Assembly (NCBI RefSeq): GCF_000150275.1
Contig: NW_002060946.1
Location: forward strand, 5,618,597-5,682,596
Direction of reading: 5' to 3'
Length of the DNA: 64,000 nucleotides
Origin: Trichoplax adhaerens
Taxonomy: Eukaryota > Placozoa > Uniplacotomia > Trichoplacea > Trichoplacidae
Shown piece after piece: positions 24,463 through 36,455 of the stretch. The notes under the pieces were generated by a model, which saw only the letters and a list, made by a program, of their open reading frames with translations, was not told the DNA's origin and made no database searches. Each line of letters starts with the position of its first letter. Within the stretch, counting starts at the first letter, position 1. The position numbers and the translations under genes are program-made.

Positions 24463-26628
24463 TTAGGAAGCTGAAGCAGCATTGGAATTAGCTGAATCAG
24501 CGTAGATCTTCCATACACCGTTGTCTTTGTAGTATAAAGCAAGACCCCTAAGAAGACGTATTAATAAGAACAGATTAGGTTTCTTATCTACCCATTGCAT
24601 TCAAAATGCTATCAAGTAGCATAAATACGATATACTGTCTGACTGTTGATGTTGGACGATAAAAATTTTCAATATTGGCATCTCTACTTGTATATTGTTC
24701 TAGAATACTTACTTTCCGTTATCAAAGACAGATCCATCAGCCTTGTATAAGGTGTTGTTATAGATTACGAAGCCTCTGTTGGCTTCGGCTCCGACTCCAA
24801 GACATCTTTCATCGATATTTCAGCACTGACAGCATTTACCTGTTGCTTTACCAAATTTGGATCCTAATAAATAATGAAATAATTATCATCATATACCGTA
24901 CAGTAACTGATTTAATAAGATCAATGGATGTCTCAAATATCTCCAATCATTGAATAACTACAGATAATGTTTAGTTAGTATTAACACATTCGTCGATAAA
25001 TCTAATTCATTATGGAGCTCACCAACCTCGCAAGGTTTCTTAGTATCGATTTTGTTTTCAGCCACGGTATTACTACCCTTATTTACGATCTGGCAACCGT
25101 TTTCAGGGGCTTTGATTTGTTCATTTATCGCTAAATTGGAAAGAAGAATAATGTATTAATTTCTATAAAATATCATTCCACCATTACAATGACTAACTAG
25201 ACACGTCCACAATCGATGTGATCACGACTAGATTCAATTAAAATAATAGCAATCTTAATAAATGACATCAGGCCAGACATTTTCTACGTATCCAGTAGGT
25301 AAAGATTGACAATAATATAGAATAGTTTCAATAGATTACAATTAACTGCACTATAGAGCAACTCCATCTCCATTAACTATGGTACCTCATCCTGCTCTAT
25401 AGTGCTTAAAATAATTAAACTATCAATAGTTTGTCTCAGCTAACTATTTAAACAATTCACTTTGATTCATCGAGAACTTTGACCTCTAACAATAAACGAT
25501 TCATGTAGGTTCATGATAGTAACCTCTAGGGACTGATGAAATATTTATATTGCAACCTTTTAATATTTAATAATATCGTCTGATTAATATGAACGTCATG
25601 CAAGTAATTTATCTACGCTCTCGATAGTCAATTAGCTTAGATTTAATTAACGTAGCGTGATTTTAAAATTATGACGTCTTAATAAATGACATTTTATCTA
25701 TTAACATTAGGTGGTAAAATAAGACCATAGAATAACCCTTCTATCCACGTGGATTACGATCGAAGTATGCATAAGAAAAATTTTTTTACTATGAATGGCC
25801 TAGATGCTCAATTTTCTATTACTTTATGAGGTATAAAAATTGAAATAATTATTATACCACGGCTTATCTTTTAGTGTTAACCTTAACCTTGATCGAACTC
25901 TACCGCGTAAAAACTTCTTTCTTACAAAAATTCTAAGCTTAGACTATTAAAGATGTAGCGATTTCATACGTCTTTAATACCGGCATCTTTAATTTCACTT
26001 TTTATCATTAATGCTGACACTCTATTCTATTGACATTCATACAGTATGTCAGATACTATTGTATGATAGTTACGTAGAATAAGCTAAAATATAGAGTGCA
26101 ATCAATATTCTAATAATTCCATCAGTTAGCAGCATATAGAATATGTTACATATCCTTTCCACTAAGACAATCCAAGACTATTACAAATAGGATATTGTAC
26201 ATGTTTAGGATTGAGATGAAATTTACTTGACTCTAGCTTCTATGTGTCAATATACCCTAATAATGATTACAGGATGTACAACTTAAAATTGATGGATATT
26301 TCTAAATTATCGCTACTAAAATAATAAAAATAGGTTCGATTGATCACCAAAAATACAATCCATTCAGCATTCAACAGGTAGGATAAATTAATCTAAGTCA
26401 GCGTATGAATAACTTATCCCTATTTTAATTATCTTACTTTTCGCTGTGTAATAAAGTCATGGTAAAATAAGATATTGCCATAAGTATATATCATTATTTT
26501 ATTGGAAAAACTGGAAGCTCAACCGATTTTAAGGATATCCCAAAACAAGAACCTGACGATTTAAAATGGCTTATCATGGCTAAACAGTACTCCTAATCTA
26601 TAATAAAAATTCATGACTTACCAGACAT
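24463..26628 (-). pseudogene. Altered SnoaL-like gene copy; predicts a novel 52-aa peptide
   Basis: The gene structure of the right-hand SnoaL gene is kept: 7-nt start exon (26628-26622, ATG-TCT-G, GTAAGT donor), exon 2 (25130-25023), exon 3 (24863-24713) and exon 4 (24547-24463). The three introns and exon 4 are almost identical to the right copy. Exon 2 and the first ~95 bases of exon 3, however, are replaced by very different sequence. Exon 2 is 33 nt shorter, in frame. Spliced normally, the reading frame goes MSAINEQIKAPENGCQ... through KKPCEV to GKATGKCCQC and then meets TGA in exon 3, giving 52 residues with five cysteines. The remainder (GFVIYNNTLYK...) would be untranslated. It is called pseudogene because the SnoaL fold is lost, but a new small protein is possible. 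Confidence 0.75.
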
Positions 26629-26761
26629 GACTTTCTTGTATTCGAAATCAATTAGCAATAGTGTTCGGAAAAATGGATAAACAACTTAGGGGAAAGTTGT
26701 AGGAAACTATTGAACTGGCAGAGATTGGAGGAGAAGTGATTTTTTCCAGTAGTTGTAGGTC

Positions 26762-26768
26762 TTATATA
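26762..26768 (-). promoter_or_regulatory. TATA box of the left SnoaL-like copy
   Basis: TATATAA on the minus strand, 134 bp upstream of the ATG at 26628. It matches the TATA element of the right copy, so the promoter was carried along in the duplication. Confidence 0.6.
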
Positions 26769-26927
26769 GCCTTAGGCCGGCATCATGTTGACGCCTTATG
26801 CTAATTTTTATTCTATTGCTCCTCCAGAAAGAGCCAATTAAGCATATACCATTTCAGTGGTGTCTGAAGAGGGGGGAGTAAACTAGTTATGGCTAACAAT
26901 TATTGTCCGATTATTGACATATCGATT

Positions 26928-28084
26928 AAACAAATCCTTAATATTTCATTGCTAGTGTTCTAAACCATTGAGTTGAACTTTTAGTACTGAATCTATTCTA
27001 AATAAGCCAAGCTGTCCAGATGTTGCTTTAGTTTTTACTTAATATTTCTGTTCGCCTTATTTCGATGCGTTGATATTAGCAATAGAGTTATACCATAAGA
27101 CGGTTTGTTGTTTAAGTCATTCCGATGAAAAATGTTATACAGGTTGGCATCGGATAACAATATTCTTAAGATATGAATAGAATTGAATGGTACAGCAATA
27201 CCTTGAGTGCTCATTCTTTAACAGCGAGACTTATAACCAATATTGACATAAATGAGGTTAGTAAATATACGGAAAAGTTAAAATATATCCAATTTAAATA
27301 ATGTTGATATATCGACGAATAATTTTTTAGTTTTAAAGTAAAATTTATTATTAACCCTTACACTTACAATGGAATTCTTTTTAATTTTACTCGAAGTATT
27401 TAGGTATAAGTAAAATTGTATAGTTCATGCTTGCAGTTTCGTTTAATCTTTCAATTTTATCGATTTATTTTTATTCTATTTTAACCGATAAAGTATTGCC
27501 ATGGCACTTTGTTTAATAACGTAATAACACTTCATTTGCTAATTATATTATTATGACATATGCTGATTTTATTTCCGGTAAATTTTTGCAACCAAAATCA
27601 ATCTAATTATCGTATTCAGAGTCTTTGCATGGCAGCATATGTACTATTAATGCCAATAGCTTATAAGTATGAGTGATTTAACAGGAAGGCTAATGGATAA
27701 AGATAGATAGATTGTTGTTTATTTCTCAATCTCAAAATGTCAATCTTTGATTAGCAATGGAAAGTAAGGACGAATTTTATTTGTCTAGTGAATAAGATCG
27801 GGCTAAAATCGAGAGAGCAATTTATTTATGTCCTGGGTAGTTAAGTATCATGAGCAATCTTATCGATTATTTAATCATTTCGATTGCTTTCCACATAGAA
27901 TTGCATTATTGGCCGTCAATGATTCATTGTTAAAATTATAATATAATTCAAAATTTTCAATGGTTTAAAAATTCCATTTATTTACTTGTACTCACGCAAC
28001 TAGTTGTATTTAATTGCAACATCTGTTAAAATTATTTCTCACTTTTTGTCATATCCGAGCAATACAGAAACCACCCGATCAAAA
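26928..28084. other. Gene-free AT-rich region
   Basis: This lies between the end of duplicated block B and the second SnoaL-like gene. No exon or repeat array is seen. The last few hundred bases presumably carry the promoter of the downstream gene. Confidence 0.4.
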
Positions 28085-29049
28085 ATGGCAGGTAATTGAA
28101 AAAAATTCCCTTGAAAATTAATACAGTTATACTAGTTACAGCAATCATTAGAAAGAAGTTGATGTCAGAATTATGAATAGTAGCATCAACAATCCATTTT
28201 AAAAGCAGTTTTTTTAAAGTCAGCTGATGTTATTAGTAGTTTTTTTTAACCAACTGATGTTATTAGCAGTTTTTTTTAACCAGCTGATGTTATTATCTAC
28301 GATAGCATAAAATTAAATTAAAAATAACTGCAGCTAGTTAATGGGTGTAGCTCAACATAGCTGAAAATGAAGAACGTTAAAGTCGATTTTTGAAGCCATT
28401 TTTTAAATAGGAATTTTTATTAATTACTAGATATCAAGACTGCAATCATTGCTGCTGAGGAATCTTATGAAGCTGCCATCAATGGCACTGACCTAGATGC
28501 CATCGTCAACCACTACACTGATGATGCACGTGTATTACCTCCAGGTGCAGAAACAATCTCTGGAAAAGAGGGTAAATATTATTTTTCGATCACTCTTTTG
28601 CTCCTATCACTGAACTATGCGATTCTATCCTCTGCGACAAATTGTTGGCTTAAAACTAAACGGTATGCCTTTATATTTTTCAGCTATTAAGGAATACTTT
28701 GCTTCTTTAGCTGCATTGGGTATTGCTAAAAGTGAATTTGTAACTGAAGAATGTGGCGGTGAAGGCACTCATGGTTTCTTGCGTTATAGCAGCAAACTGT
28801 ACAAGGAGGATGGATCACTTTTCGAAGAAGGAAAGTACGTATCAAGAGTTGATGGTATCTTTCACAGGATATGATTCTAGTTTTCCTAATTTATAAATCT
28901 TTTCTAATCTAACAACATGGATCATTAATCCACTATTCATATTATTATCATGCTTTTATTTTCATTGCAGGGGTGTTGTCTTGTATAGCAAGGACAGTGA
29001 TGGCACATGGAAGATCTTCCTCGATGTTGCCAACTCTAATAAGCAATAA
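28085..29049 (+). CDS. SnoaL-like / DUF4440 (NTF2-fold) protein, paralogue 2
   Basis: Four exons: a 7-nt start exon ATG-GCA-G (28085-28091), 28431-28571, 28684-28834 and 28971-29049, giving 125 residues. The order is a helix (TAIIAAEESYEAAI), the NTF2-like signature N..D..AIVNHYTDDARVLPPG, then ISGKEAIKEYFASLAALGI, a variable strand region (EECGGEGTHGFLRYSS), KEDGSLFEEGK at the exon 3/4 join, and GVVLYSKDSDGTWKIFLDVANSN. The length fits single-domain DUF4440 proteins. The intron phases (1, 1, 2) equal those of the paralogue at 36456-38654. It probably acts as a soluble dimer, and its substrate is unknown. It lies between the two arms of the inverted duplication, but outside the copied blocks. 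Confidence 0.92.
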
Positions 29050-30419
29050 ACACCATTACATAGGTGTAACTTGGTCATGTTGAAAAATAACCAACAAACA
29101 TGACCAATTAAGTAGCTATTACTATTATCGTATGCCTTTCATGATTGAGATATTAAGCATCGAAATGCATATTTCTAAAAATATGTATGTATGATGTTGC
29201 TGTGTGATGTACTATTACGGGTAATTTTATATTTCATTAGCAATTGGTTTAGAATGACAGTAGTCCAATTCTAACTTACTTTATTCTATACTAGTTTGCA
29301 GATATTTAATGATCACGATACTCTGGTAAAATTAGTGTAGCTTGTATTACAAATGGAAGTGATACACAGAATGAGGCAAGATATAATCAGATAACGCATT
29401 AATTTTCTCAATGACTGCTATTAGCTATCGATCGCGTTAGATCAATAGTACCGTATATCAAGATTTGAATTACAACAAGAGCTATGAAGATTCTAGCTCT
29501 GTTTCAGCCTCTTTAAAGTAATGATAGCTAGCAAAATGTGATATTGTTTATTGCAAATTAATGATTTTGATACTCACTTTGGCTTAGTATAGAAGATATT
29601 CCAATTTTTAGAGCATCATCAAGTGTGTGTTTTGAATTGTCAGTCAATGTGAAGAGTGATCAAAAATAAAAAAAAAATTAAGGCAATTTGTCTATGCATT
29701 TTATATTTCATGGAATGGGTTTCCCATAGTAAAATTTAAAGTTGAATAAATGATGAAATTTTTGCTTAACAGCTCTACAAATTACGATAGAGAAATTACA
29801 GTCTTGAACTATAAATCAATCGTGTTCTATATTTAAAAACTTGTCAGACGTTCGGTCGATGTCTGATAATTAGAGAAGTGGTATTGAATCGATACTATAC
29901 AATTATAAATCTTTACTAATTATAGATCTGTAAGTCCAAGTTTAATCTATTTTATATTCGAACTTAATATAATGTTACAGAGCTTATGTCTACGAGATAT
30001 TACTGTTCCCTAGTCCTTGACCTCTTCTAAAATCCGAAAATTGATGATATGATTAATGCATAGTGTACTGCGGTATATGTAAACTTAATGATTGATCTAA
30101 TTTGTTTCAGAATCTATCGGTGGACCAGATCGATCGATTTAATTTTAAAATTCTTTTTCTTAGTCCTGACAGGTGATCAATTTATTTAAAGGCTATTACC
30201 AGTCTATCAATTTAAATATCCGTTTTAAATAAACGTTGTAACGCATGGCCACAATTATAGTAAAATATACGAATGCGAAATAGAATTATTTCCCTGCCTT
30301 AAGTAGGATCGCAGCGTATTAATTTATATGCCATACTGGGATAGTTTACTAATATAGTCGCAGAAATTCGATTCCCGATACTATATCTGATATGTAGCAG
30401 CCATTCCTGAATCATGAAA

Positions 30420-30670
30420 TACATTTGATGTTGTATTAGCGTGCTAAAAGATAATACTTGAGTCAAAACTCACTAAGATTGCAGTCTATAGCCCAACATG
30501 CTCTTCTCATCATCTTATCTGCTGTGCACTTTAAAATACTGGCGAATACCTTTGATGTTGTTTTAGCATGCTAAAAGATAATATTTGAGTTAAACTCACT
30601 AAGATTGTAGTTTACAGCCCGACATGCTCTTCTCATCATCTTGTCTATTATACACTTCAAATACTAACAA
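30420..30670. repeat. Two-copy direct repeat, ~126-bp period
   Basis: 'tttgatgttgtattagcgtg' at about 30424 recurs as 'tttgatgttgttttagcatg' at about 30550. Each is followed by 'ctaaaagataata', 'actcactaagattg', 'catgctcttctcatcatctt' and a 'cacttaaatact'-like end. The copies differ at scattered positions. Confidence 0.8.
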
Positions 30671-30839
30671 TCCCCTATAACTAGGCTGTAGTTAACTCAC
30701 CCTGCTATTCCGACTAGATTAATAGCCAGCAATTTCACAAAAATTACTACTATTTCTAGTGGAGTATGTCAACATCAATTCGTGTAACTCAAATAACATT
30801 GTCTTAATGATATTACCTATACAGGGTATAGTCGGAAAC

Positions 30840-31430
30840 ATAGATAAAATTGTTATCGATCAATGATAAAACAACTAATCTAGTGATAAACCATCGTAGT
30901 GACGATGGTTGTTCAAGTCGAATTATTTTACTAAGATACTAAGCGTGCAGTAGTCATTATTGCTGTAAAAAGTTGTTGATCTGATCAGTATTGATGGAAG
31001 AGTCCAATTTAACTCGAATTACCTTGCTAAGATACTAGGCCTAAAGTAGCCATTATTAGATAAAAACATAGATCGGATGACTATCGATCAATTACAAAAG
31101 CAAGTTATCCAGCCATAAGCTACCTTCATTACGATATTTATTCAAGTCGAAGTACTTTGTTAAGATATTTTTTGTAACTATTAAAAGGTGATGATCCGAA
31201 CAGTATTAATGGATGAGTCTACTTCAACTCGGATTACTCTGCTTGGATTACACGTAAAGTAGCCATTATGAGATAGAAACATGAATCAAATGGTTATCGA
31301 CTAATTACAAAACAAGTTCTATAGCGATCTTCACTACAATATTTATTCATGTCCAATTGCTTTACTAAGATACTAGGCGTAAAGTAGCGATTATTACTAT
31401 AAAAAGGGTGTTGATTCAATCACTATTAAT
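30840..31430. repeat. Degenerate tandem repeat, ~95-230-bp spacing
   Basis: The block 'ttactaagatactaggcgta' followed by 'aagtagccattatta' recurs near 30924, 31019, 31148 and 31360. Linked 'cgatcaattacaaaacaag' and 'ttcaagtcgaa' blocks recur too. It is an old array with unequal spacing and no coding potential. Confidence 0.65.
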
Positions 31431-34400
31431 GAAAGAGTGCAGTTCCTTTTCGATCGAGCAATTTCTGCCGTAAGGAAGGTTAGTAATCTCGAAGATATGA
31501 GAGATGAACATAGAGCTTCGGATACTTATTTTATCTGATCTGATCATGGATTAAAATCCATGATCAGAATTATAGGAAAATGACCTTCAACTATTTTTCT
31601 CAAGAAATAAACAATCCCTGCAAAACAATTAGACTCTGATTTAGAAGATCAGGAGACTTGAGTCATGATAAAGTGTATCGCGACTTTAATATAGTCCAAA
31701 AGTAACTAATTCAACTGTAATCGACTACGTTTTCTATTTAGAATATAGTATTTGTTTTAATTAATGGCCATTTAAATAGAACAGTTATAGCAATTGGATG
31801 CCCGTAGGCTATGCTATCATCAAATAATATCATCGTCAAGTATTATTCTCATCTAGATTGCTGCTATTGCTAGTGGGTTGATTATCAAACTAGGAACAAA
31901 GCTTTTGCTCGCTTTGAAGCAACTATTGATCAAGTTATCGTTGTACCTTTTCATTTCGCTATTATCCTACCATCACTATCGCTGAACTTTGAGAATAGAA
32001 TCAATGAAAATGAAATAATGTCATTTGTTATTGAACGATAAGAACTGATGCATAAGCGTAAAAATAAAATTGCATTTTAAGCAGTGCTGTTAGAATCGAA
32101 ATTGTGTTACTATCTTAATTTTATCGCTGAATTGGTTAATTATCGGTAGAAAAAATTTTCATCACGACTAGACGATTGTAGATAAGTTTTAAATTAACGA
32201 ATGGATTATGAAGTCATTGACTTTAGTTTTCGATCCTGTTACGGTAGGATGTCTATCCGTTGAGTATGCTACTCAGCGTCGATATTGGGCATCTACGTTC
32301 AATATTTAGTCACTTGCTTCATGGGTAATATACTTTCTTGGCTATAGTATAGAATGATATTTCTTGTATCTGTTGATAGAAAAATTTCTGACTTAGCTAT
32401 TCAGAAATTCCTATATTTCCTCTGAATAAAAGCATTTTAAATAGTCCTACTTAATATTAATAATGTTATTCATACGATGTTGATTTTCGACGTATGATCA
32501 TTTTACTATAGTACTTTGCTACAAAATATCATGGATTGAGACTAGTTTATTTATTATTGTTATTAAAGGCTTAATATGAGAGATCTAGCTCTATCTCTTG
32601 ATTTTCATCATACTCACATTTATATTTAAAGTCAGCACTCAATTTAAAATGTATCTTTGATCTAACTTGAACTATTAATCGAGGAATATCGTATAAATAA
32701 GAATATGACTACTTCCATTACTATTCTTGTCGTTTATGCAATCTATACAGGCTATATAGAAATAATTAGCAGATGATTGCGGTTAACAACACTTATTGTA
32801 TATTAGTAACATGTAGGGACATTGTATTTCATGATCTTTTATTTATAATCTAAGAATGAGATTAGCATCGGATGGTTATAAATCAAGTTAAATCGATGTT
32901 ATTCCACATATAAATATTAAAGCTTTACCCGATTAGTATAGGTCCTAGATGATCAATCATCAAACGAGTTATTGTATGTAATCATGAGTAGCCGATACTA
33001 CTTGTCTTATGGATTAATAGCTTACTTTTATCTCAACCTACAATTAATGCTTGTATTGTCATCAACATGGTTTAATGCTTTGCACGGCTGATTAACCATT
33101 AAGTGCGAGTATTGATCATGAAATGATACGATTTAATTATGAACCATCGATGCCACTCGTCTTATGATAGGTTATTAAGCTCTAGATTTCTCATAGATAA
33201 TCATAGACTACCTCTAGTTGTCAATGTAAGAAATATTTTATTACTGTCAAAGCTAAATTTTTACTGTTGCACGCCGGGTGCACTTTGATTTTGCCTCATT
33301 TCTATAGCTAATAAATCATAAGAATAAGTCATGAAATAAACGATTTATCCGTGGCCTATCAATGCTACTTGTCTCCTTTGGATCAAATTGTCTATTTTTA
33401 CCTTGACCTATAGATAATACTTACATAATACGTTCCTATGTTGAAAAGGATATTATACAATTAAAATAATAAGTTCAAAGTGATATAATAGCGAAGTAAG
33501 ATATTGGAACAAAATCCTTGACAACTAGAGTAATTTTCTTAATTAAATGGAATGTAAGTAGCTATTAAATGCTCGAAGGCATCAACAGTTTATTTAAAAT
33601 AAAACATCGATGAACATGTATTACAATGAAGTAAATAAGCTGATAATAGCATAGAACTATCGTCCTGATTGGTTTACAAGCTTTAAAGACTTTAAATTCT
33701 ATTTACCTTATTTTACTTTCCCTGTAGATGATAGCGAATCATTTTTCTAATATAGCTATCAGCTACTTTGTACAGTATGTTTTAAAATCTTTTTTTTAAA
33801 TCATAAAAACACGTTTTCTCTTTCGAAATAGCCTCAGAAATAGATCAAGAATGTTCCGCTAATATCTTTTTTACTATAGCAAAGATCGTAGCGAACTTTG
33901 ACTGCATTCTCGCTTGTGATTTTACCTCATCGTCATTGTTTAATAGACTTGATTTCGATAACGGAAAACTTTAAAGTTTTCCTCTCTTAAATTACCCTTG
34001 GGATATCTTAGGAATGTCCTATAAAATTCTTCTAGAATGACAATGATGGTAGACGATAACGGACCTTGATCACATTTCCACCTCCTATTTAATCTTATTT
34101 GCAATCGATTAGATTTGAAAATTTTGTACTTGATTTATATTATCTAGGTAGCTGATTAAGCAGTTATCATTTTAGCTTGGCTATAATATGATACTGGTAC
34201 TGTAGATCAAGCATTGACGAATGTATCTATGATTGAAATCTACTATCGCATTAGGAACTAATAAGCCCGAGTAATATTATGGTGGCTTAGTTACACAGTA
34301 AAATGATGCAGTAGAAGAAGCAAGAATTAATATAAAATAGCCTTAACAGAATTCTCTTGATGTATTGATAACTAATCAATCAGGGTAGTCATCATGATCT

Positions 34401-35000
34401 AGCTAAGTTATAACACAATTTTGTTGATCAAGCATTAATTAATCGAGAGCATCAGAACCTGAAATTTTTTGTCGTATTGTAAATTATTTAATCTATAAAT
34501 TCGAGTAATCGTCATTTTAGCTTAATTGTAATAGGATATTGCAGATAAAGCAGTTATTAATGTAAAACATTCATCACTAAAAATCTGTTGTTGCATCGAT
34601 GATAATTAATAGAGCTCTAGATAAAATTTTATTAATTAAAACTAAAATATCGATAGGAGATAACGTAACTGCTTTAAAATTAAAGCGATTATCGGCAGGT
34701 GAAGATTGATTATGTTCCATGTTATCATAATTAGGCTATTTCTGGCTATCAATTCAGTTTTCGAGCTATAGTTGCTATCGTGCTATTCCTAATTTTATAT
34801 AAATTAGAAGAAATTGATTCAATTCCAATTCGATGATTACGTCTAGACCTAACAGGTTAGTTTATTGCTTTGCAGTTGATATCAAGAGAATGATGGAAGT
34901 AGGCAGATCTCAACTTATAATTGGTAAGGGAGGAAGTGATTATCTGCGTAACTAAGTCAAGCAGACAAATTATTGGTAGCAGATCTTAAGCATTATTGAT

Positions 35001-36150
35001 TTAATATTTAATATCGGTTCTTTCTTCACGAGATCGTACGGTATTATATTCGTATTTAAATTTAAAGCTTTTACATAACTCTAATTAAATTAAATAAACA
35101 AAGAACTTTCTCATTGTTGGAAAGGACAGTTTTAAATCCCCATCACTTTTAAAAAATAGCAATATAATTAAAATGATCATTGTTATTCTTTTATTCTATC
35201 TAAATTATTAATATATTTAGGGAACCAATCATGACAGCTTACAAGCTTAAAAAGCTATTCACAATAATTAAGTTTTCAATGGTATATGAATAATTTGGAG
35301 ACTAGAAAATATCAATTATTGCTCTATCGCGGATAGATAGAATCCAACTTGTCGACTGATTTAGTCATGATTGATTACATTAGTCTCTCTTCAATTTGAA
35401 GTATGTCGCTATCTTAATTCAGTCTGGACATGATTGCCATGGGTTTGATACACTTGATAAAAGTAGAATGTAGGATGATCCATGAAAAAAAGGATAAAAT
35501 ATATAGATTGGCAATAGGGATTGTGATTGCCGTTTTGTACATGATTCTATGCATATCTATGGTGTAAGAGGATTACTGGTTATTTATTTAGTCTGTTGTA
35601 TCGATAGATGAGATTCCTTATTGTAATAGTAATTTAGCAATATACTAGTATAGCAACAGAAAGCTAAATTTTGGCTACGTTATACTAGCATCAAAGTCTT
35701 TCTATATTGAAAAGAATAAGCAGACCAATAAATTACTTTCATGAGATGCCATGAAGACTTAAACTGTTTAGTTAACCTTAATCCATTGAAAAGATCGAAT
35801 GCCATTCATATCTACTTCTCTAGATCAAGAACAAGTTATTTATAAGTACTGTTAGATATCAAAGACGCCACTTCACCTTGCTATCATCGTAGTAGAACTT
35901 TATTTCTACTTTTCAAGGGTTAGACTATCAACAATGTGAATAAAGTCTAATACAAGTAAAAGAGGGCGACATAATCTAAATGCTAACGATGGAAATAGAA
36001 GTCCACTCCTCATTTTTTTGTACTGTCCTGCAGACTAACTCAATAAGGGACAATAGGTGTAAGCTCATGATGAAATAATATCGTCTAAGCTTAAAAAGTT
36101 CCTTAAAGATTGCAAAAGAAAGTAACTATAGCGTAAATAATTGCCTTTTA
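35001..36150. repeat. Duplicated segment, block A, right (source) copy
   Basis: Inverted match to 22133-23260. It runs without a break into block B at 36150/36151 ('gccttttaaatcgatatgtc'). That continuity supports this as the original arrangement, opened in the left copy. No gene is seen within it. Confidence 0.9.
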
Positions 36151-36316
36151 AATCGATATGTCAATAATCGGACAATAATTGTTAGCCATAACTAGTTTAC
36201 TCCGCCCTCTTCAGACACTATTGGAATGGTATATGCGTAATTGGTTCTTCCTGGAACAATACGGAGCAATAGAATAAAAATTAGCGTAAGGCGTCAACAT
36301 GATGCCGGCTCAAGGC

Positions 36317-36323
36317 TATATAA
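36317..36323 (+). promoter_or_regulatory. TATA box of the third SnoaL-like gene
   Basis: TATATAA in 'ggctatataagacc', 133 bp upstream of the start exon. It is conserved in the left duplicate at 26762-26768. A strong core promoter of this type is unusual among the other genes of the window, where I saw no comparable TATA. Confidence 0.6.
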
Positions 36324-36455
36324 GACCTACAACTATTGGAAAAATCACTTCTCCTCCAATCTCTCCCAGTTCAATAGTTTCCTACAACTTTCCCCTAAGT
36401 TGTTTATCCATTTTTCCGAACACTATTGCTAATTGATTTCGAATACAAGAAAGTC

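Larger units (their letters stand above)
23261..26927. repeat. Duplicated segment, block B, left copy
   Basis: This is the inverted near-identical copy of 36151-39856. It starts inside exon 12 of the alpha-mannosidase gene (at the codons for K-G-L-P-E-N-V) and ends at 'gacatatcgatt'. It holds the last three mannosidase exons and a SnoaL-like gene copy. The start in the middle of an exon shows that this is the derived copy and the right one the source. Confidence 0.92.
29050..35000. other. Large gene-free region between the duplication arms
   Basis: Nearly 6 kb with no exon I can support on either strand. It is AT-rich and contains old, imperfect repeats (listed separately at 30420-30665 and 30840-31400). 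It also holds looser similarities near 32985-33420 ('tactcgtcttatggat'-like blocks) and 34150-34600 ('gatcaagcattaat'-like blocks). The 3' UTR of the upstream SnoaL gene must lie at its start. Confidence 0.45.

Noticed and set aside
24781-24863. TGA in exon 3 of the left SnoaL-like copy as a selenocysteine codon
   Set aside because: The surrounding residues no longer resemble the family, and I could not identify a SECIS element. A stop is the simpler reading.
24675-24953. Open frames found identically in both arms (24675-24953 +, 38257-38442 -, and the 73-codon frames)
   Set aside because: They are antisense or shifted frames over the SnoaL-like exons and 3' UTR, repeated only because the DNA is duplicated.
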